Origin: an uncultured Gammaproteobacteria bacterium
Lineage (GTDB): Bacteria; Pseudomonadota; Gammaproteobacteria; HyVt-429
DNA length: 64,000 bases
Direction of reading: 5' to 3'
NCBI GenBank assembly: GCA_947259975.1
Contig: CAMYOD010000018.1
Coordinates: 1-64,000 of the forward strand
The first letter of the stretch is position 1. Every line of letters starts with the position of its first letter. The notes under the pieces are model-generated. The model searched no databases, was not told where the DNA came from, and saw only the letters and a program-made list of their open reading frames with translations. The position numbers were made by a program, and so were the translations under genes. Shown piece by piece: positions 35,077-44,123 of the stretch.

Positions 35077-35927
35077 GAAAGCTCCCGATGTCGCATCTGG
35101 ATGTTTAGTGAATGCCGGGCAAACCGCTTCGCAAGTTCAGTCGCAATATACACGGATCGATGCTGCCCGCCGGTACAGCCGATTGCAATCGTAATATAAC
35201 TTCGGTGCTCGGACTGGAACCCCGGCAACCAATTATCGATAAAATCGCCGATCTGGTCGATCATTTCGCGCACGCGACTGCGGCTGTTGAGGTAGTCGAC
35301 GACGGCATCGTCCAGACCGGTCAGCGGTTTGAGATCAGGCTCCCAATAAGGGTTGGGCAGGCAGCGCACGTCGAACACGAAGTCCGCATCCTGCGGTGTG
35401 CCGTGTTTGAAGCCGAATGACTCGATCAGCAGGGACATGCGGTCGGTGGCAATGACACCCGAGAAATCCCGTACCAGCCCGCGTAGCTCATGCGGTGTGG
35501 TATAGGTCGTGTCGATTACTTTGGTCGCGTTCATCGCCAGCGGCGCGAGCAGCTTTTTCTCGATGCGAATCCCCTCAAGCAGCGACGTGTGTTCGTCGGT
35601 GAGCGGATGTTTGCGCCGGGTTTCGCTGTAGCGGTTGATCAGTACAGACTCGTCCGCGTCGAGATACAGGGTCATGCAATTCAGGCCCTGGGATTCAATC
35701 TCTTTGAGTTGCTTCGGCAGCGATTCGAGTGAGCCGCGATTACGCGAGTCGATACTTACCGCGGCATCCGTATAGTCGCTATCCGTCTGCGACAGCAGAT
35801 GATTGCTGAAATTCAGCAACAGGGCAGCGGGAAGATTGTCGATACAGTAGTAATTCATGTCCTCCAGGGCCTGCAGCGCAATGGTTTTTCCCGAGCCTGA
35901 CAGGCCTGAAACGATGACCAGATTCAT
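35073..35927 (-). CDS. rapZ: RNase adapter RapZ
   Basis: 284 residues. A P-loop protein: Walker A GLSGSGKT at 8-15, the middle DSRNRGSLESLPKQLKEIE, the FGFKHGTPQDADFVFDVRCLPNP motif and the C-terminal IAIGCTGGQHRSVYIATEL. In E. coli it binds small RNAs that control glucosamine-6-phosphate synthase and senses GlcN6P; whether that holds here is not known. It overlaps hprK and the EIIA gene by four bases each. Confidence 0.94.
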   Translation of the reverse strand: MNLVIVSGLSGSGKTIALQALEDMNYYCIDNLPAALLLNFSNHLLSQTDSDYTDAAVSIDSRNRGSLESLPKQLKEIESQGLNCMTLYLDADESVLINRYSETRRKHPLTDEHTSLLEGIRIEKKLLAPLAMNATKVIDTTYTTPHELRGLVRDFSGVIATDRMSLLIESFGFKHGTPQDADFVFDVRCLPNPYWEPDLKPLTGLDDAVVDYLNSRSRVREMIDQIGDFIDNWLPGFQSEHRSYITIAIGCTGGQHRSVYIATELAKRFARHSLNIQMRHRELS

Positions 35928-36916
35928 TCATCACCCTTGGACGATGGTTCTTTCTTGTCGGGGATCGGAAGATGTTCCATGATCGCTGACTGCTGTTCCA
36001 TTAGATCACGTAACGGATCCAGACCGCGCCTTTGTTGAATGTGACGACGTGCTGCCGCTTCCACCAGGACCGCGAGATTACGACCTGGCGCGACCAGCAG
36101 CACGACCTCCGGCACATTGACATTGAGTACCCAGCGTGCCTGTTGTTCTTCCTGCAGGCGGTCCATGGCTTCCATGCGCTCCTTGGTCATTTGCTCGAAA
36201 CGAATGAACAGGTCGAGGGTGTGTTCATTACGCACGGCGGTTTCGCCGAACATGGCGCGCACATTTAGTATTCCCAGACCGCGTACCTCCATAAAGTCCT
36301 TTACCGCCTCCGGGCAACGACCGACGAGCACGTCCGGTCCAACACGACGGATTTCCACTGCATCGTCGGCAATGAGTCGCTGGCTGCGACTAAGCAGTTC
36401 CAGCGCGACCTCGCTCTTGCCGATCCCGCTTTCGCCGCTGAGCAATACGCCGATCCCCATGACCTCGAGAAATACGCCATGCAGCGTTGTGTGTTCCGCC
36501 AGGGCGCGGGACAGATAGTACTGCAGTGAATCGATCAATTGCGGGCCAGGGGTGGACGATACGATCAGCGGGACGGACTCCCGGTTTGCGTGCTCGATCA
36601 AGTCAACCGGCACCGGGTCGGTGCGGGTGATGATCACCATGGCGCAGGTCGCACAGGCAAATAGCTCGGCGAGGAGTTTGCGTCGTTCGGCAGGCGCGAA
36701 GCCATCCAGGTAAGCCATCTCTCTGGCGCCGAGGACTTGCACCCGGTTGGGGTGAATGAAGTTCAAATAGCCAACCAGGGCCATTCCCGGGTAGCGCGCG
36801 GTGGCGGGTTCCAGGCGCCGTTCGCGTCCGGCCTGGCCCGCCAGCCACTTGAGATTCAGTCGTGCCTGCTGGGCCTGAAAAACGTCGTTCGCAGTGAGAA
36901 GATTGTGTGCGGACAT
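35924..36916 (-). CDS. hprK: HPr kinase/phosphorylase
   Basis: 330 residues. It phosphorylates HPr on Ser46 and removes the phosphate. The N-terminal domain (1-130) precedes the kinase domain with the conserved His146 (TLHGVFLEVMGIGVLLSG), the P-loop GESGIGKS at 161-168 and the signature EVRGLGILNVRAMFGE. This is best known in Firmicutes but frequent in proteobacteria without sugar PTS. The target Ser46 is present in the HPr of the same unit. It abuts ptsN (TAATG). Confidence 0.93.
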   Translation of the reverse strand: MSAHNLLTANDVFQAQQARLNLKWLAGQAGRERRLEPATARYPGMALVGYLNFIHPNRVQVLGAREMAYLDGFAPAERRKLLAELFACATCAMVIITRTDPVPVDLIEHANRESVPLIVSSTPGPQLIDSLQYYLSRALAEHTTLHGVFLEVMGIGVLLSGESGIGKSEVALELLSRSQRLIADDAVEIRRVGPDVLVGRCPEAVKDFMEVRGLGILNVRAMFGETAVRNEHTLDLFIRFEQMTKERMEAMDRLQEEQQARWVLNVNVPEVVLLVAPGRNLAVLVEAAARRHIQQRRGLDPLRDLMEQQSAIMEHLPIPDKKEPSSKGDE

Positions 36917-37443
36917 TAACCCGGCGTGGTCGACGCATCCCCGTCGACCAGGCGATGGTAGAGTTCGCTCGCGTCCATGGTGTCGGCGAGGGACTCACGT
37001 ACCGCATCATTACTGAAAAGGGCGGCGAGGCGGGCGAGGATACGTAAATGGGCTTCCGTCGCCTCGGCGGGCACCAGGAGTGCGAAAACCATTTTGACAG
37101 GTTCCCCGTCCGCGGCGTCGAAATCCATCGGTGGCTCGAGCGTGGCAAACGCACCGACGGCGTGATCCAGCTCCGGCACGCGGCCGTGGGGCAAGGCAAC
37201 CCGTTTGCCGATTGCCGTGCTGCCGAGACGCTCCCGTTCGATCAGGATCTGCAGAACAATATTTTCGTTCAGCCCGGATGTACCTTCGAGCAACAGGTCG
37301 GTCATGCGTTCGAGGAGTTTCTTCTTGCTCGAGGCCCGCAGGCCCGCGGTGACGCGAGCCGTTGAAAGAATGTCTTTCAGGGCAATATCGGGAGTGACGC
37401 CATTATCGGCGCCGGACTCTGGGCGTTGTTCAGCCTGGATCAT
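36916..37443 (-). CDS. ptsN: PTS EIIA-Ntr
   Basis: 175 residues. The nitrogen-PTS output protein, which adjusts K transport and other processes by its phosphorylation state. Phosphorylated His86 lies in GSTAIGKRVALPHGRVPE; FALLVPAEATEAHLRILARLA is also typical. The N-terminus is about 12 residues longer than in E. coli. The start overlaps the hpf stop (ATGA). The order rpoN-hpf-ptsN is conserved across proteobacteria. Confidence 0.95.
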   Translation of the reverse strand: MIQAEQRPESGADNGVTPDIALKDILSTARVTAGLRASSKKKLLERMTDLLLEGTSGLNENIVLQILIERERLGSTAIGKRVALPHGRVPELDHAVGAFATLEPPMDFDAADGEPVKMVFALLVPAEATEAHLRILARLAALFSNDAVRESLADTMDASELYHRLVDGDASTTPG

Positions 37444-37766
37444 TTCAGCGTCTGACTTTTCAGGGCACCGCCGTTACGGTGATGATCCTGCGATTTCTCT
37501 TTGTGCCTGCGTACTTGCCCGTCGAGTTTGCTGGCCAACGAGTCAATTGCGGCATACATGTTATCCGCCTCGGCATTAGCGTGTAGTTTAGCGCCTTTCG
37601 CATTTATCGTCGCCTCGGCGAGATGCCGCTCTTTTTCGACCTGCAATACGACTTTGGTCATGGTGACATTATCGAAATGGCGGTGGATACGGCCCATTTT
37701 CTCAGTAACGTAGTCACGTAGAGGTGGGGTGACATCGATTTTCTGGCCGCTGATTGTTAATTGCAT
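37440..37766 (-). CDS. hpf: Ribosome hibernation promoting factor
   Basis: 108 residues from ATG 37766 (MQLTISGQ), with GGAG at the right distance; a start at 37790 overlaps rpoN and has no such site. The short HPF/YfiA fold (IDVTPPLRDYVTEKMGRIHRHFD, then EKERHLAEATINAKG and DMYAAIDSLASKLDGQVRRHK-like helix) binds the 30S decoding site in resting cells. The length fits short HPF, which makes 100S ribosomes. It lies between rpoN and ptsN. Confidence 0.94.
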   Translation of the reverse strand: MQLTISGQKIDVTPPLRDYVTEKMGRIHRHFDNVTMTKVVLQVEKERHLAEATINAKGAKLHANAEADNMYAAIDSLASKLDGQVRRHKEKSQDHHRNGGALKSQTLK

Positions 37767-37782
37767 ATAGCGTCTCCTGTCG

Positions 37783-39264
37783 TTATCCAAGCGACTTGCG
37801 CTGATTAGATGGGGGGATATTCATGTGTTCGCGGTACTTGGCAATCGTGCGTCGCGCAACGTTGATGCCCTGATCTTCAAGTAGCTGAGCAATCTTGCTG
37901 TCGCTGATTGGCTTGGTAGGCGTTTCCTTATCGATAAATTTCTTGATTAACGATCGGATAGCCGTCGCCGATCGTGTGCCACCGTCCGCTGTATTGACGT
38001 GGCTGGAAAAGAAATACTTCAGCTCAAAAATGCCGCGCGGTGTCAGCATGTATTTCTGGGTCGTTACCCGTGAAATCGTCGACTCATGCATGCCCAACGC
38101 CTCCGCGATATCGTGTAATACCATGGGCTTCATCGCCTCGTCGCCGAGCTCAAAGAATTCCCGCTGGCGCTTGACGATTTCGCGGGCGACCTTCAGCAAC
38201 GTGTCCTGACGATTCTGCAGGCTCTTGATGAACCAACGTGCCTCCTGAAGATTATCCTGTAGGTACTTGTGGTCCTTGCCGCTGCCATTACGCTTGAGCA
38301 GTCCGGCGTAGCCGGGATTGATGCCGACACGCGGGAAGGCATTCGCGTTGAGTTCGACATGCCAGAGGCCCTTTATCTTGCGCAGGACGACATCCGGAAC
38401 AACATAGCTGGGCTGTACGGGTTGAATTCGGTTGCCGGGACGCGGATCCAGCGCCTGAATCAACGTCACCGCCTGTTGCAGATCATCGGCGCTGATCTTC
38501 ATGCCGCGACGTAGCTGGGTGTAGTCCCGGGCACCGAGTAAGTGCAAGTGTTTTGCGACCAGCTCCAACGCGTTCGCGCGCGCGGGGGTGTCCTCCGGCA
38601 ACTGGCGCAGCTGAAGCGTCAGGCACTCACCGACATCACGCGCGGCGACCCCGATGGGATCGAAGTTCTGAATCTGGTGCAGCACGGCCTCGACTTCGTC
38701 CAGCTCCACCTCATGATCCGGTGTCAGTGACTCGCGAATATCGTCCAGGCTGCACGAGATGTAACCATGATCATCGATTGCATCGATCAGTGCATGCGCG
38801 ATCGTCATATCGATGTCCGAGAACGGCGTCATACGCATCTGCCAATAGAGGTGATCGCGTAAGGTTTGTGGCGCGCTGGTATAGGATTCGAACTCATAGG
38901 CGCCGTCACCGCTGCCCTGCGAGACCTTGGGTGCGATTGCAACGTCGTAGTGCTCGTCCCATTCATTCTGTGAGACGGTTTCCTCGCTGTCGGTCGCACT
39001 GTCGAGATCCGATTCGGATCGCTCTTCGGTGCTCTCATCGGCCGGGTTCGTCGCGTCGGAAGATTCCTGTGCCTCGGCCGTAGCGGTGTCGTCGGACTCG
39101 CGATCGATGTCGTCGCCGTTTTCCAGCAATGGGTTGGACTCGAGGGCCTCCTGGATCTCCGCCTGCAGTTCAATAGCGGAGAGCTGCAGCAGCCGAATGG
39201 CCTGCTGCAGCTGGGGCGTCATGGTCAAACGTTGACCAAGCTTAAGCTCGAGTGATTGCCGCAT
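37783..39264 (-). CDS. rpoN: RNA polymerase sigma-54 factor
   Basis: 493 residues. Region I (RQSLELKLGQRLTMTPQLQQAIRLLQLSAIELQ) binds enhancer proteins; region II is a long acidic stretch (about 50-105); the core-binding part follows, then the DNA-binding HTH and the RpoN box ARRTIAKYRE near residue 478. It lies 159 bases from lptB. Its genes here include the nitrogen PTS. I did not see a clear GG-N10-GC element of its own in the block. Confidence 0.97.
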   Translation of the reverse strand: MRQSLELKLGQRLTMTPQLQQAIRLLQLSAIELQAEIQEALESNPLLENGDDIDRESDDTATAEAQESSDATNPADESTEERSESDLDSATDSEETVSQNEWDEHYDVAIAPKVSQGSGDGAYEFESYTSAPQTLRDHLYWQMRMTPFSDIDMTIAHALIDAIDDHGYISCSLDDIRESLTPDHEVELDEVEAVLHQIQNFDPIGVAARDVGECLTLQLRQLPEDTPARANALELVAKHLHLLGARDYTQLRRGMKISADDLQQAVTLIQALDPRPGNRIQPVQPSYVVPDVVLRKIKGLWHVELNANAFPRVGINPGYAGLLKRNGSGKDHKYLQDNLQEARWFIKSLQNRQDTLLKVAREIVKRQREFFELGDEAMKPMVLHDIAEALGMHESTISRVTTQKYMLTPRGIFELKYFFSSHVNTADGGTRSATAIRSLIKKFIDKETPTKPISDSKIAQLLEDQGINVARRTIAKYREHMNIPPSNQRKSLG

Positions 39265-39423
39265 ATCCTGTTGGATTGGATCGGGCGATGCGCTCTGGGG
39301 TGGCCGGCTCGGCCCTGACGCATCGCGTATCCGCTGTCTCTATTTTAGCCGATTTGGCGGCCCGGCGCTGAAGCATTGTGAGAATACGGCCCGCGGTGGG
39401 ACAACATCCCGGTTTTCCCCCGC

Positions 39424-40149
39424 TCAGAGGCGAAAGTGCGTACCCAGGTAGACCTCCCGCACCTCGCGGTGAGTCAAGATCTCGTCGGGCTCGCCTGCGG
39501 CCAGGACCTTGCCTTCACTCATAATGTAGGCGCGATCACAAATGCCCAGAGTTTCCCGAACATTATGGTCGGTTATCAGGATGCCGATCCCCATGTTTCG
39601 AAGATGGGAAATGATCTGCTGGATATCCACCACCGAGATCGGATCGATACCGGCGAAGGGTTCATCGAGCATGATAAAGAACGGCTCCAGTGCAAGCGCC
39701 CGCGCGATCTCCACGCGCCGCCGTTCGCCGCCGGACAGACTGATGCCCAGCGCGTCACGCTTGTGAGTCATGCTGAACTCTTCGAGCAGGTTATCCACGC
39801 GGATCTGGCGATCGCGCGGGCTCAATTCAGGCACCGTCTCCAATACCGCCATGATGTTTTCGTAGACCGTTAACTTACGGAATATCGAGGCTTCCTGGGG
39901 CAGATAGCTGATGCCCGAACGCGCGCGCTCATGCATGGGCAGGTCGCTGATCTCCAGGTCATCCAGCGTGATGGCGCCGCGATCACGTGGCACCAGACCG
40001 ACAATCATATAAAAGCAGGTAGTCTTGCCGGCCCCGTTGGGTCCAAGCAGGCCGACGACTTCGCCGCTGCTGACCGAAACATCCACACTGTCGACAACCT
40101 TGAGGCCGCGATAGTGTTTGGTGAGGCCGCGCGTCGATAAGGTGCTCAT
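39424..40149 (-). CDS. lptB: LPS export ABC transporter ATPase LptB
   Basis: 241 residues. The ATPase that drives LPS extraction with LptF and LptG, not encoded here. Walker [10 protein letters not shown] at 36-44, signature [15 protein letters not shown], Walker [14 protein letters not shown] and the switch His in [10 protein letters not shown] are intact. Cytosolic face of the inner membrane. It lies 26 bases after lptA in the order lptC-lptA-lptB-rpoN found across gammaproteobacteria. Confidence 0.97.
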   Translation of the reverse strand: MSTLSTRGLTKHYRGLKVVDSVDVSVSSGEVVGLLGPNGAGKTTCFYMIVGLVPRDRGAITLDDLEISDLPMHERARSGISYLPQEASIFRKLTVYENIMAVLETVPELSPRDRQIRVDNLLEEFSMTHKRDALGISLSGGERRRVEIARALALEPFFIMLDEPFAGIDPISVVDIQQIISHLRNMGIGILITDHNVRETLGICDRAYIMSEGKVLAAGEPDEILTHREVREVYLGTHFRL

Positions 40150-40175
40150 GTCTGCTCGTAACTAACGCGCAGGGA

Positions 40176-40715
40176 TCAGGGTTTCGGCTTTTCGCTCGAG
40201 GGTTGAATCACGATGCGCGCCCGCCCGGGCTTCTTGCCGGGTTCTTTGGTCGTTCCGGCGCCGCCCTTCACGATCATCTTGCTGGTGGTGAGGTCGTATT
40301 GTATTTCGCGGCTGCGAATGGTGTTCGGGGTTTGTACCAGAACCGCGTTCTTGTACATGAACAGCCTATTTTGTTTTTGCTTGAATACCATTTTCGGCGC
40401 CCGCCCACGAACGTCCTCATCTTTGCCATCTGGGCGCTGTTTGAAGGTGGCCGGCTTGCCGTAGGCGGTGGCAGTGTCGATTTCATCGCCCTTGAAGCGA
40501 ACTTCAATCCTGTCGCCACGAATCTCCAATGAGCCCTGGATGACGGAGACGTTGCCGATATAGGTTCGCATCCCCGTCTCGAAATCAAATTCGGCCTCAT
40601 CGGCCTCGATTGAAATCGGTTGATTGCGGTCACTTTGCAGGGCGGACGCATTGAACGCGAAGCCGCATAACGTGCCGATCAGGGCGATGAGCCAAAAGAG
40701 TCTTAGTTGCATCAA
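40176..40715 (-). CDS. lptA: LPS transport periplasmic protein LptA
   Basis: 179 residues with a signal peptide (to about residue 26, NASA). The beta-jellyroll repeats ISIEADEAEFDFETGMRTYIGNVSVIQGSLEIRGDRIEV and KMIVKGGAG are typical of LptA, which forms the periplasmic bridge for LPS. The C-terminus is basic and rich in Lys and Pro (TTKEPGKKPGRARIVIQPSSEKPKP). It is preceded by an unusually short lptC with an 88-base gap. Confidence 0.93.
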   Translation of the reverse strand: MMQLRLFWLIALIGTLCGFAFNASALQSDRNQPISIEADEAEFDFETGMRTYIGNVSVIQGSLEIRGDRIEVRFKGDEIDTATAYGKPATFKQRPDGKDEDVRGRAPKMVFKQKQNRLFMYKNAVLVQTPNTIRSREIQYDLTTSKMIVKGGAGTTKEPGKKPGRARIVIQPSSEKPKP

Positions 40716-40803
40716 GATAGTCCTGGTGTTCTTAACCGGGCCGGCGCCTCGCCGGCGATACAGGCGAGTACCGCAAAATACGCTATATGAGACAGCGATT
40801 GTA

Positions 40804-41259
40804 TCAGGAGTCCTTCTTTCCCGTCCCTTTTTTCAGGCGTACCCGGAGTTTGTCGCTGGTCGTGGTCGACCCCGGAGCACTGCCCTTGGCGCTCTGCACG
40901 ATTCGTACGTTGCCCGTGAGCAGGACCTCCTCGCCGCCCGGCGAGACCCAGCCTGCGTCCGCATAGGTGTCGGTCGGTCCCTCACCGGGTTTGAATTGCG
41001 TGAGGTGAGGTTTATCCAGCAACGCTGTGTCGTCATCCGGATAGTGAATCAATCGCTCCGCGCGCAGCACATAGGACGGATTTCCCTGCGCATCCATGCC
41101 GGTACGGATAAAGTTTTCGATATAGTAATCCGGATCGTGACGGCTCTCGGCGACGACGGTAACCGGTTGTTCGTCCTGTGACTCGAGTTGCAGCCAAAGC
41201 CCGCCGGCAACTACCAGCGCCAATAGTATGGCGAGTATTATTTTCTTGGCCAGTGGCAT
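40804..41259 (-). CDS. lptC: LPS export protein LptC, C-terminally short
   Basis: 151 residues against about 190 in E. coli. The N-terminal membrane anchor (KKIILAILLALVVAGGLWLQL) and the first jellyroll part (DPDYYIENFIRTGMDAQGNPSYVLRAERLIHYPDDDTALLDKPHLTQF, then GWVSPGGEEVLLTGNVRIV) are clear. After TTTSDKLRVRL, where the family continues with about 40 residues that contact LptA, the protein ends in a Lys-rich tail (KKGTGKKDS). No other frame of the following 88 bases restores the missing part. Position between kdsC and lptA supports the identity. Confidence 0.88.
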   Translation of the reverse strand: MPLAKKIILAILLALVVAGGLWLQLESQDEQPVTVVAESRHDPDYYIENFIRTGMDAQGNPSYVLRAERLIHYPDDDTALLDKPHLTQFKPGEGPTDTYADAGWVSPGGEEVLLTGNVRIVQSAKGSAPGSTTTSDKLRVRLKKGTGKKDS

Positions 41260-41300
41260 TGTCGGTCACTGTCCCTCGGCGATAGGTCGCGTTGTCGTGT

Positions 41301-41858
41301 TCAGTCGAGGAACCGCCGCATCTGATCGGCGTAATTGCCCTGCGAGAACATGATCATTTCACAGACGTCGCGCGCGGCGCCACGTCCACCGACACTGGGC
41401 GTACTCCAGTGCGCGTGCTTTTGCACCAGGGCATGGGCGTCCTGCACGGCCACTGCCAGGCCGGCGCGTAGCATGATTGGCAGATCCACCACATCGTCGC
41501 CGACATAGGCGACCTCATGCTCGCTGAGTTTCAATTCAGCGAGCAGGTTACGGTAGGTGGGCAGCTTGTCCTGTGCACCTTGATGCACATGCGTAATGCC
41601 CAAATCGGCAGCGCGATGGCGTACGACCTGCGATGTTCGGGCGGTGATGATGCCGACCTCTACCCCGCTGCGGCGCAGCATCTTGATGCCGTGTCCATCG
41701 CGGGAATTGAACGCCTTATATTCCTGGCCGTCATCGCCGAGAAACAGGCTCGCGTCCGTGAGCACGCCGTCCACATCGAAGACCACCAGCTTGAGTTTCG
41801 CCGCGCGCTCAAGTACCTCGGCGGGTACGGAAAAAGGCAATTCGATCGCGCCCATCAA
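41301..41858 (-). CDS. kdsC: 3-deoxy-D-manno-octulosonate 8-phosphate phosphatase
   Basis: 185 residues. A HAD phosphatase that frees Kdo from Kdo-8-phosphate. Motif I FDVDGVLTD at 27-35, GIITARTS as motif II and YVGDDVVDLPIM as motif IV are all present; no cap domain is present, as in the tetrameric family. It overlaps kdsD by four bases (ATGA) and precedes lptC by 41. Confidence 0.95.
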   Translation of the reverse strand: MMGAIELPFSVPAEVLERAAKLKLVVFDVDGVLTDASLFLGDDGQEYKAFNSRDGHGIKMLRRSGVEVGIITARTSQVVRHRAADLGITHVHQGAQDKLPTYRNLLAELKLSEHEVAYVGDDVVDLPIMLRAGLAVAVQDAHALVQKHAHWSTPSVGGRGAARDVCEMIMFSQGNYADQMRRFLD

Positions 41859-42847
41859 AGCACCCCCGCGCGCAACAGGTCGTGCATGTTGAGCGCACCC
41901 TCGACCCGATTGTCATCGTCGACGACAAACAGGCCGTTAATTGTTTTGGTGCGCATCATCTGGATTACTTCCGCCGCCAAAGTGTCCTTGCTGGCGGTTT
42001 TTGGATTTCGGGTCATCACATCCTTGATCGACAACTTGTATAAGTCGATACCTTTATTGAGAGTTCGCCGCAGGTCACCGTCGGTAAAAATACCGCACAG
42101 TCGACCTTGGTCATCGAGTACCCCGGTCATTCCCAGACCTTTGCTGCTCATTTCCAGTAAGGCATGTGGCAACGAGTCATTTTCGTGCACCAGGGGGATG
42201 GTGTCACCCGTGTGCATGATGTCTTCGACATAGAGCAGCAGGCGGCGCCCCAGTGCTCCGCCGGGATGCGATTGCGCGAAATCCCGCTCGGTGAATCCGC
42301 GCGACTGGAACAGGGCCACGGCCAGGGCGTCACCCATCGCCAGGGTCGCGGTGGTGCTGGACGTCGGCGCCAGATTCATGGGACAGGCTTCCTTGGGCAC
42401 GCCGACATCGAGACACACGTCCGCCTGCTTGCCAAGCGTGGATTCGAGTCGACCGGTCATGGCAACCAGTTTAACGCCGATACGTTTGATGATCGGGAGT
42501 ATGGTGAGAATCTCAGGTGTCTCGCCGGAATTGGAAATGGCAAGCACCAGGTCCGCGTCGGTGATCATTCCGAGGTCGCCGTGGCTGGCTTCGCCGGGAT
42601 GGACGAAAAAGGCCGGCGTGCCGGTACTCGCCAGCGTGGCAGCAATCTTTCCGCCGATATGACCGGACTTGCCCATGCCAACGGTAATTACCCGACCCGG
42701 ACAGTCGAGGATGAGTCGGCAGGCGCTGGCAAAGCGCGCATCGATGCGGTCGCGAACGCTGGTCACGGCCTCAGCCTCCAGACCCAGCACACTGCGCCCG
42801 TGATCTATTAACGCTTTCTCGTCCAAGCTCTTACGAATATCACTCAC
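41855..42847 (-). CDS. kdsD: Arabinose-5-phosphate isomerase
   Basis: 330 residues. It converts ribulose-5-phosphate to arabinose-5-phosphate for Kdo. A SIS domain (residues 35-180: VITVGMGKSGHIGGKIAATLASTGTPAFFVHPGEASHGDLG and NLAPTSSTTATLAMGDALA) is followed by two CBS domains (EDIMHTGDTIPLV and KDVMTRNPKTAS). It is followed by kdsC. Upstream, 87 bases separate it from the Ca/Na exchanger gene on the same strand. Confidence 0.95.
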   Translation of the reverse strand: MSDIRKSLDEKALIDHGRSVLGLEAEAVTSVRDRIDARFASACRLILDCPGRVITVGMGKSGHIGGKIAATLASTGTPAFFVHPGEASHGDLGMITDADLVLAISNSGETPEILTILPIIKRIGVKLVAMTGRLESTLGKQADVCLDVGVPKEACPMNLAPTSSTTATLAMGDALAVALFQSRGFTERDFAQSHPGGALGRRLLLYVEDIMHTGDTIPLVHENDSLPHALLEMSSKGLGMTGVLDDQGRLCGIFTDGDLRRTLNKGIDLYKLSIKDVMTRNPKTASKDTLAAEVIQMMRTKTINGLFVVDDDNRVEGALNMHDLLRAGVL

Positions 42848-42934
42848 ACAGGTTGAGGTGCGCGCAGTATAGCCAAAAGATGGCGCGACTTCTCGCCTGC
42901 CGGCACCACGGATCGGTTGGCGTTGGGCGCCGGA

Positions 42935-43942
42935 TCAGGTCACCGCACGGGCGAGCAGTGCGCCATAGCCCACATACAGCGCCAGCAGAATCAGGCCATG
43001 GGCGCGGGTAATGCGTGCACCGCCACGCCGCGGGAAGGCCATGAAGAGCAGGATCACGGACATGGTAAACATGACCGGCATATCGCGAATCAAAAGATCG
43101 TTGCTGATGGCGGTGGGATGCATGACGACAGGCAGGCCGAGCACGCCGAGCATATTGAACATGTTGGAGCCCACCACATTGCCGACCGCGATATCGTCCT
43201 CGCCCTTGAACCCGCTCGCCACTGCAGTCGCGACCTCAGGCAGGCTGGTGCCGATGGCGACGATGGTCAGGCCGATGATGAGATCGCTGACACCGAATAC
43301 ATGTGCGATCTCGGTGGCGCCCCAGACCAGCAGTCGCGAGCTCGCCGATAGCACGACCAGTCCCACGAGCAACCACGCCATGGCGGTGCGGGTACCGACG
43401 CGGATTGCCAGCTCCTTCGTATACTCGCTGTCGAGCGGATCCGCCGGCGTCAGATCCATGGTCTTGGCGAACGTATCGGTCCGCTCACGCAGGCCGATAC
43501 GAACCGTCCAGGCGATAAGGCCCAGGAGTGCCACGAGCAACAATGCACCGTCCAAACGCGACAGCTCGTGGTCGAGCATGAGCGCGAGGGCAAACAACAT
43601 GGCCGCCAACATGACCGGGTATTCGCGCTTGAGAATCTGTGAGCGGACCGTGAGCGGTGCGATCAATGTACCAAGACCTATCACCAGGCCGACATTTGCT
43701 ACGTTCGATCCAACCGCATTACCGATCGCCAGATCGGGCACCCCGTCCCAGGCCGCGAAAGCGGCAATCACGAGTTCCGGTGCCGACGTACCGAAACCGA
43801 CGATGGTCAAGCCGACAATAAGCGGCGACACCCCCAGGTTACGGGCCACGGTAGCGGCACCAAAGACGAAGCGGTCTGCGCTCCACGCCAGCAACACAAA
43901 GCCGACCACCAGCGCAATGATTGGAAACAGCATGTTCTCCAT
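42935..43942 (-). CDS. Calcium/sodium antiporter (CaCA family, YrbG type)
   Basis: 335 residues with about ten membrane segments in two inverted halves. The paired alpha repeats are clear: TIVGFGTSAPELVIAAFAA with IGNAVGSNVANVGLVIG, and TIVAIGTSLPEVATAVASG with VGNVVGSNMFNMLGVLG. The acidic Glu of each repeat is kept. Inner membrane cation exchanger. In E. coli yrbG heads the kdsD-kdsC-lpt run in the same way, so the location is conserved. Confidence 0.93.
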   Translation of the reverse strand: MENMLFPIIALVVGFVLLAWSADRFVFGAATVARNLGVSPLIVGLTIVGFGTSAPELVIAAFAAWDGVPDLAIGNAVGSNVANVGLVIGLGTLIAPLTVRSQILKREYPVMLAAMLFALALMLDHELSRLDGALLLVALLGLIAWTVRIGLRERTDTFAKTMDLTPADPLDSEYTKELAIRVGTRTAMAWLLVGLVVLSASSRLLVWGATEIAHVFGVSDLIIGLTIVAIGTSLPEVATAVASGFKGEDDIAVGNVVGSNMFNMLGVLGLPVVMHPTAISNDLLIRDMPVMFTMSVILLFMAFPRRGGARITRAHGLILLALYVGYGALLARAVT

Positions 43943-44123
43943 GGACTTATTCTATTCGTGTATTCGCCGCAGGCGCGTCGGATTGTAACTGACTGCCACG
44001 ATTACGACGAACTTCGGCCGCATTACGAGGCGCTGACGATACTTGGCTGTGCGGTATGCCGGTCTGTGGGTCTATGGTAGTTTTAGTGGCCTTCGATGTG
44101 GATTGCGCGCGCGATGTTGTGAA

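Noticed and set aside
40796-40850. A frameshift in lptC that would restore the C-terminus
   Set aside because: The other frames of the following bases do not resemble an LptC C-terminus, so I cannot support a frameshift by reading; it remains a sequencing-check item.
43011-43988. A 325-codon plus-strand frame across the antiporter gene
   Set aside because: The minus strand has both alpha-repeat motifs of CaCA exchangers; the plus frame is Arg/Thr/Ser-rich without any domain.
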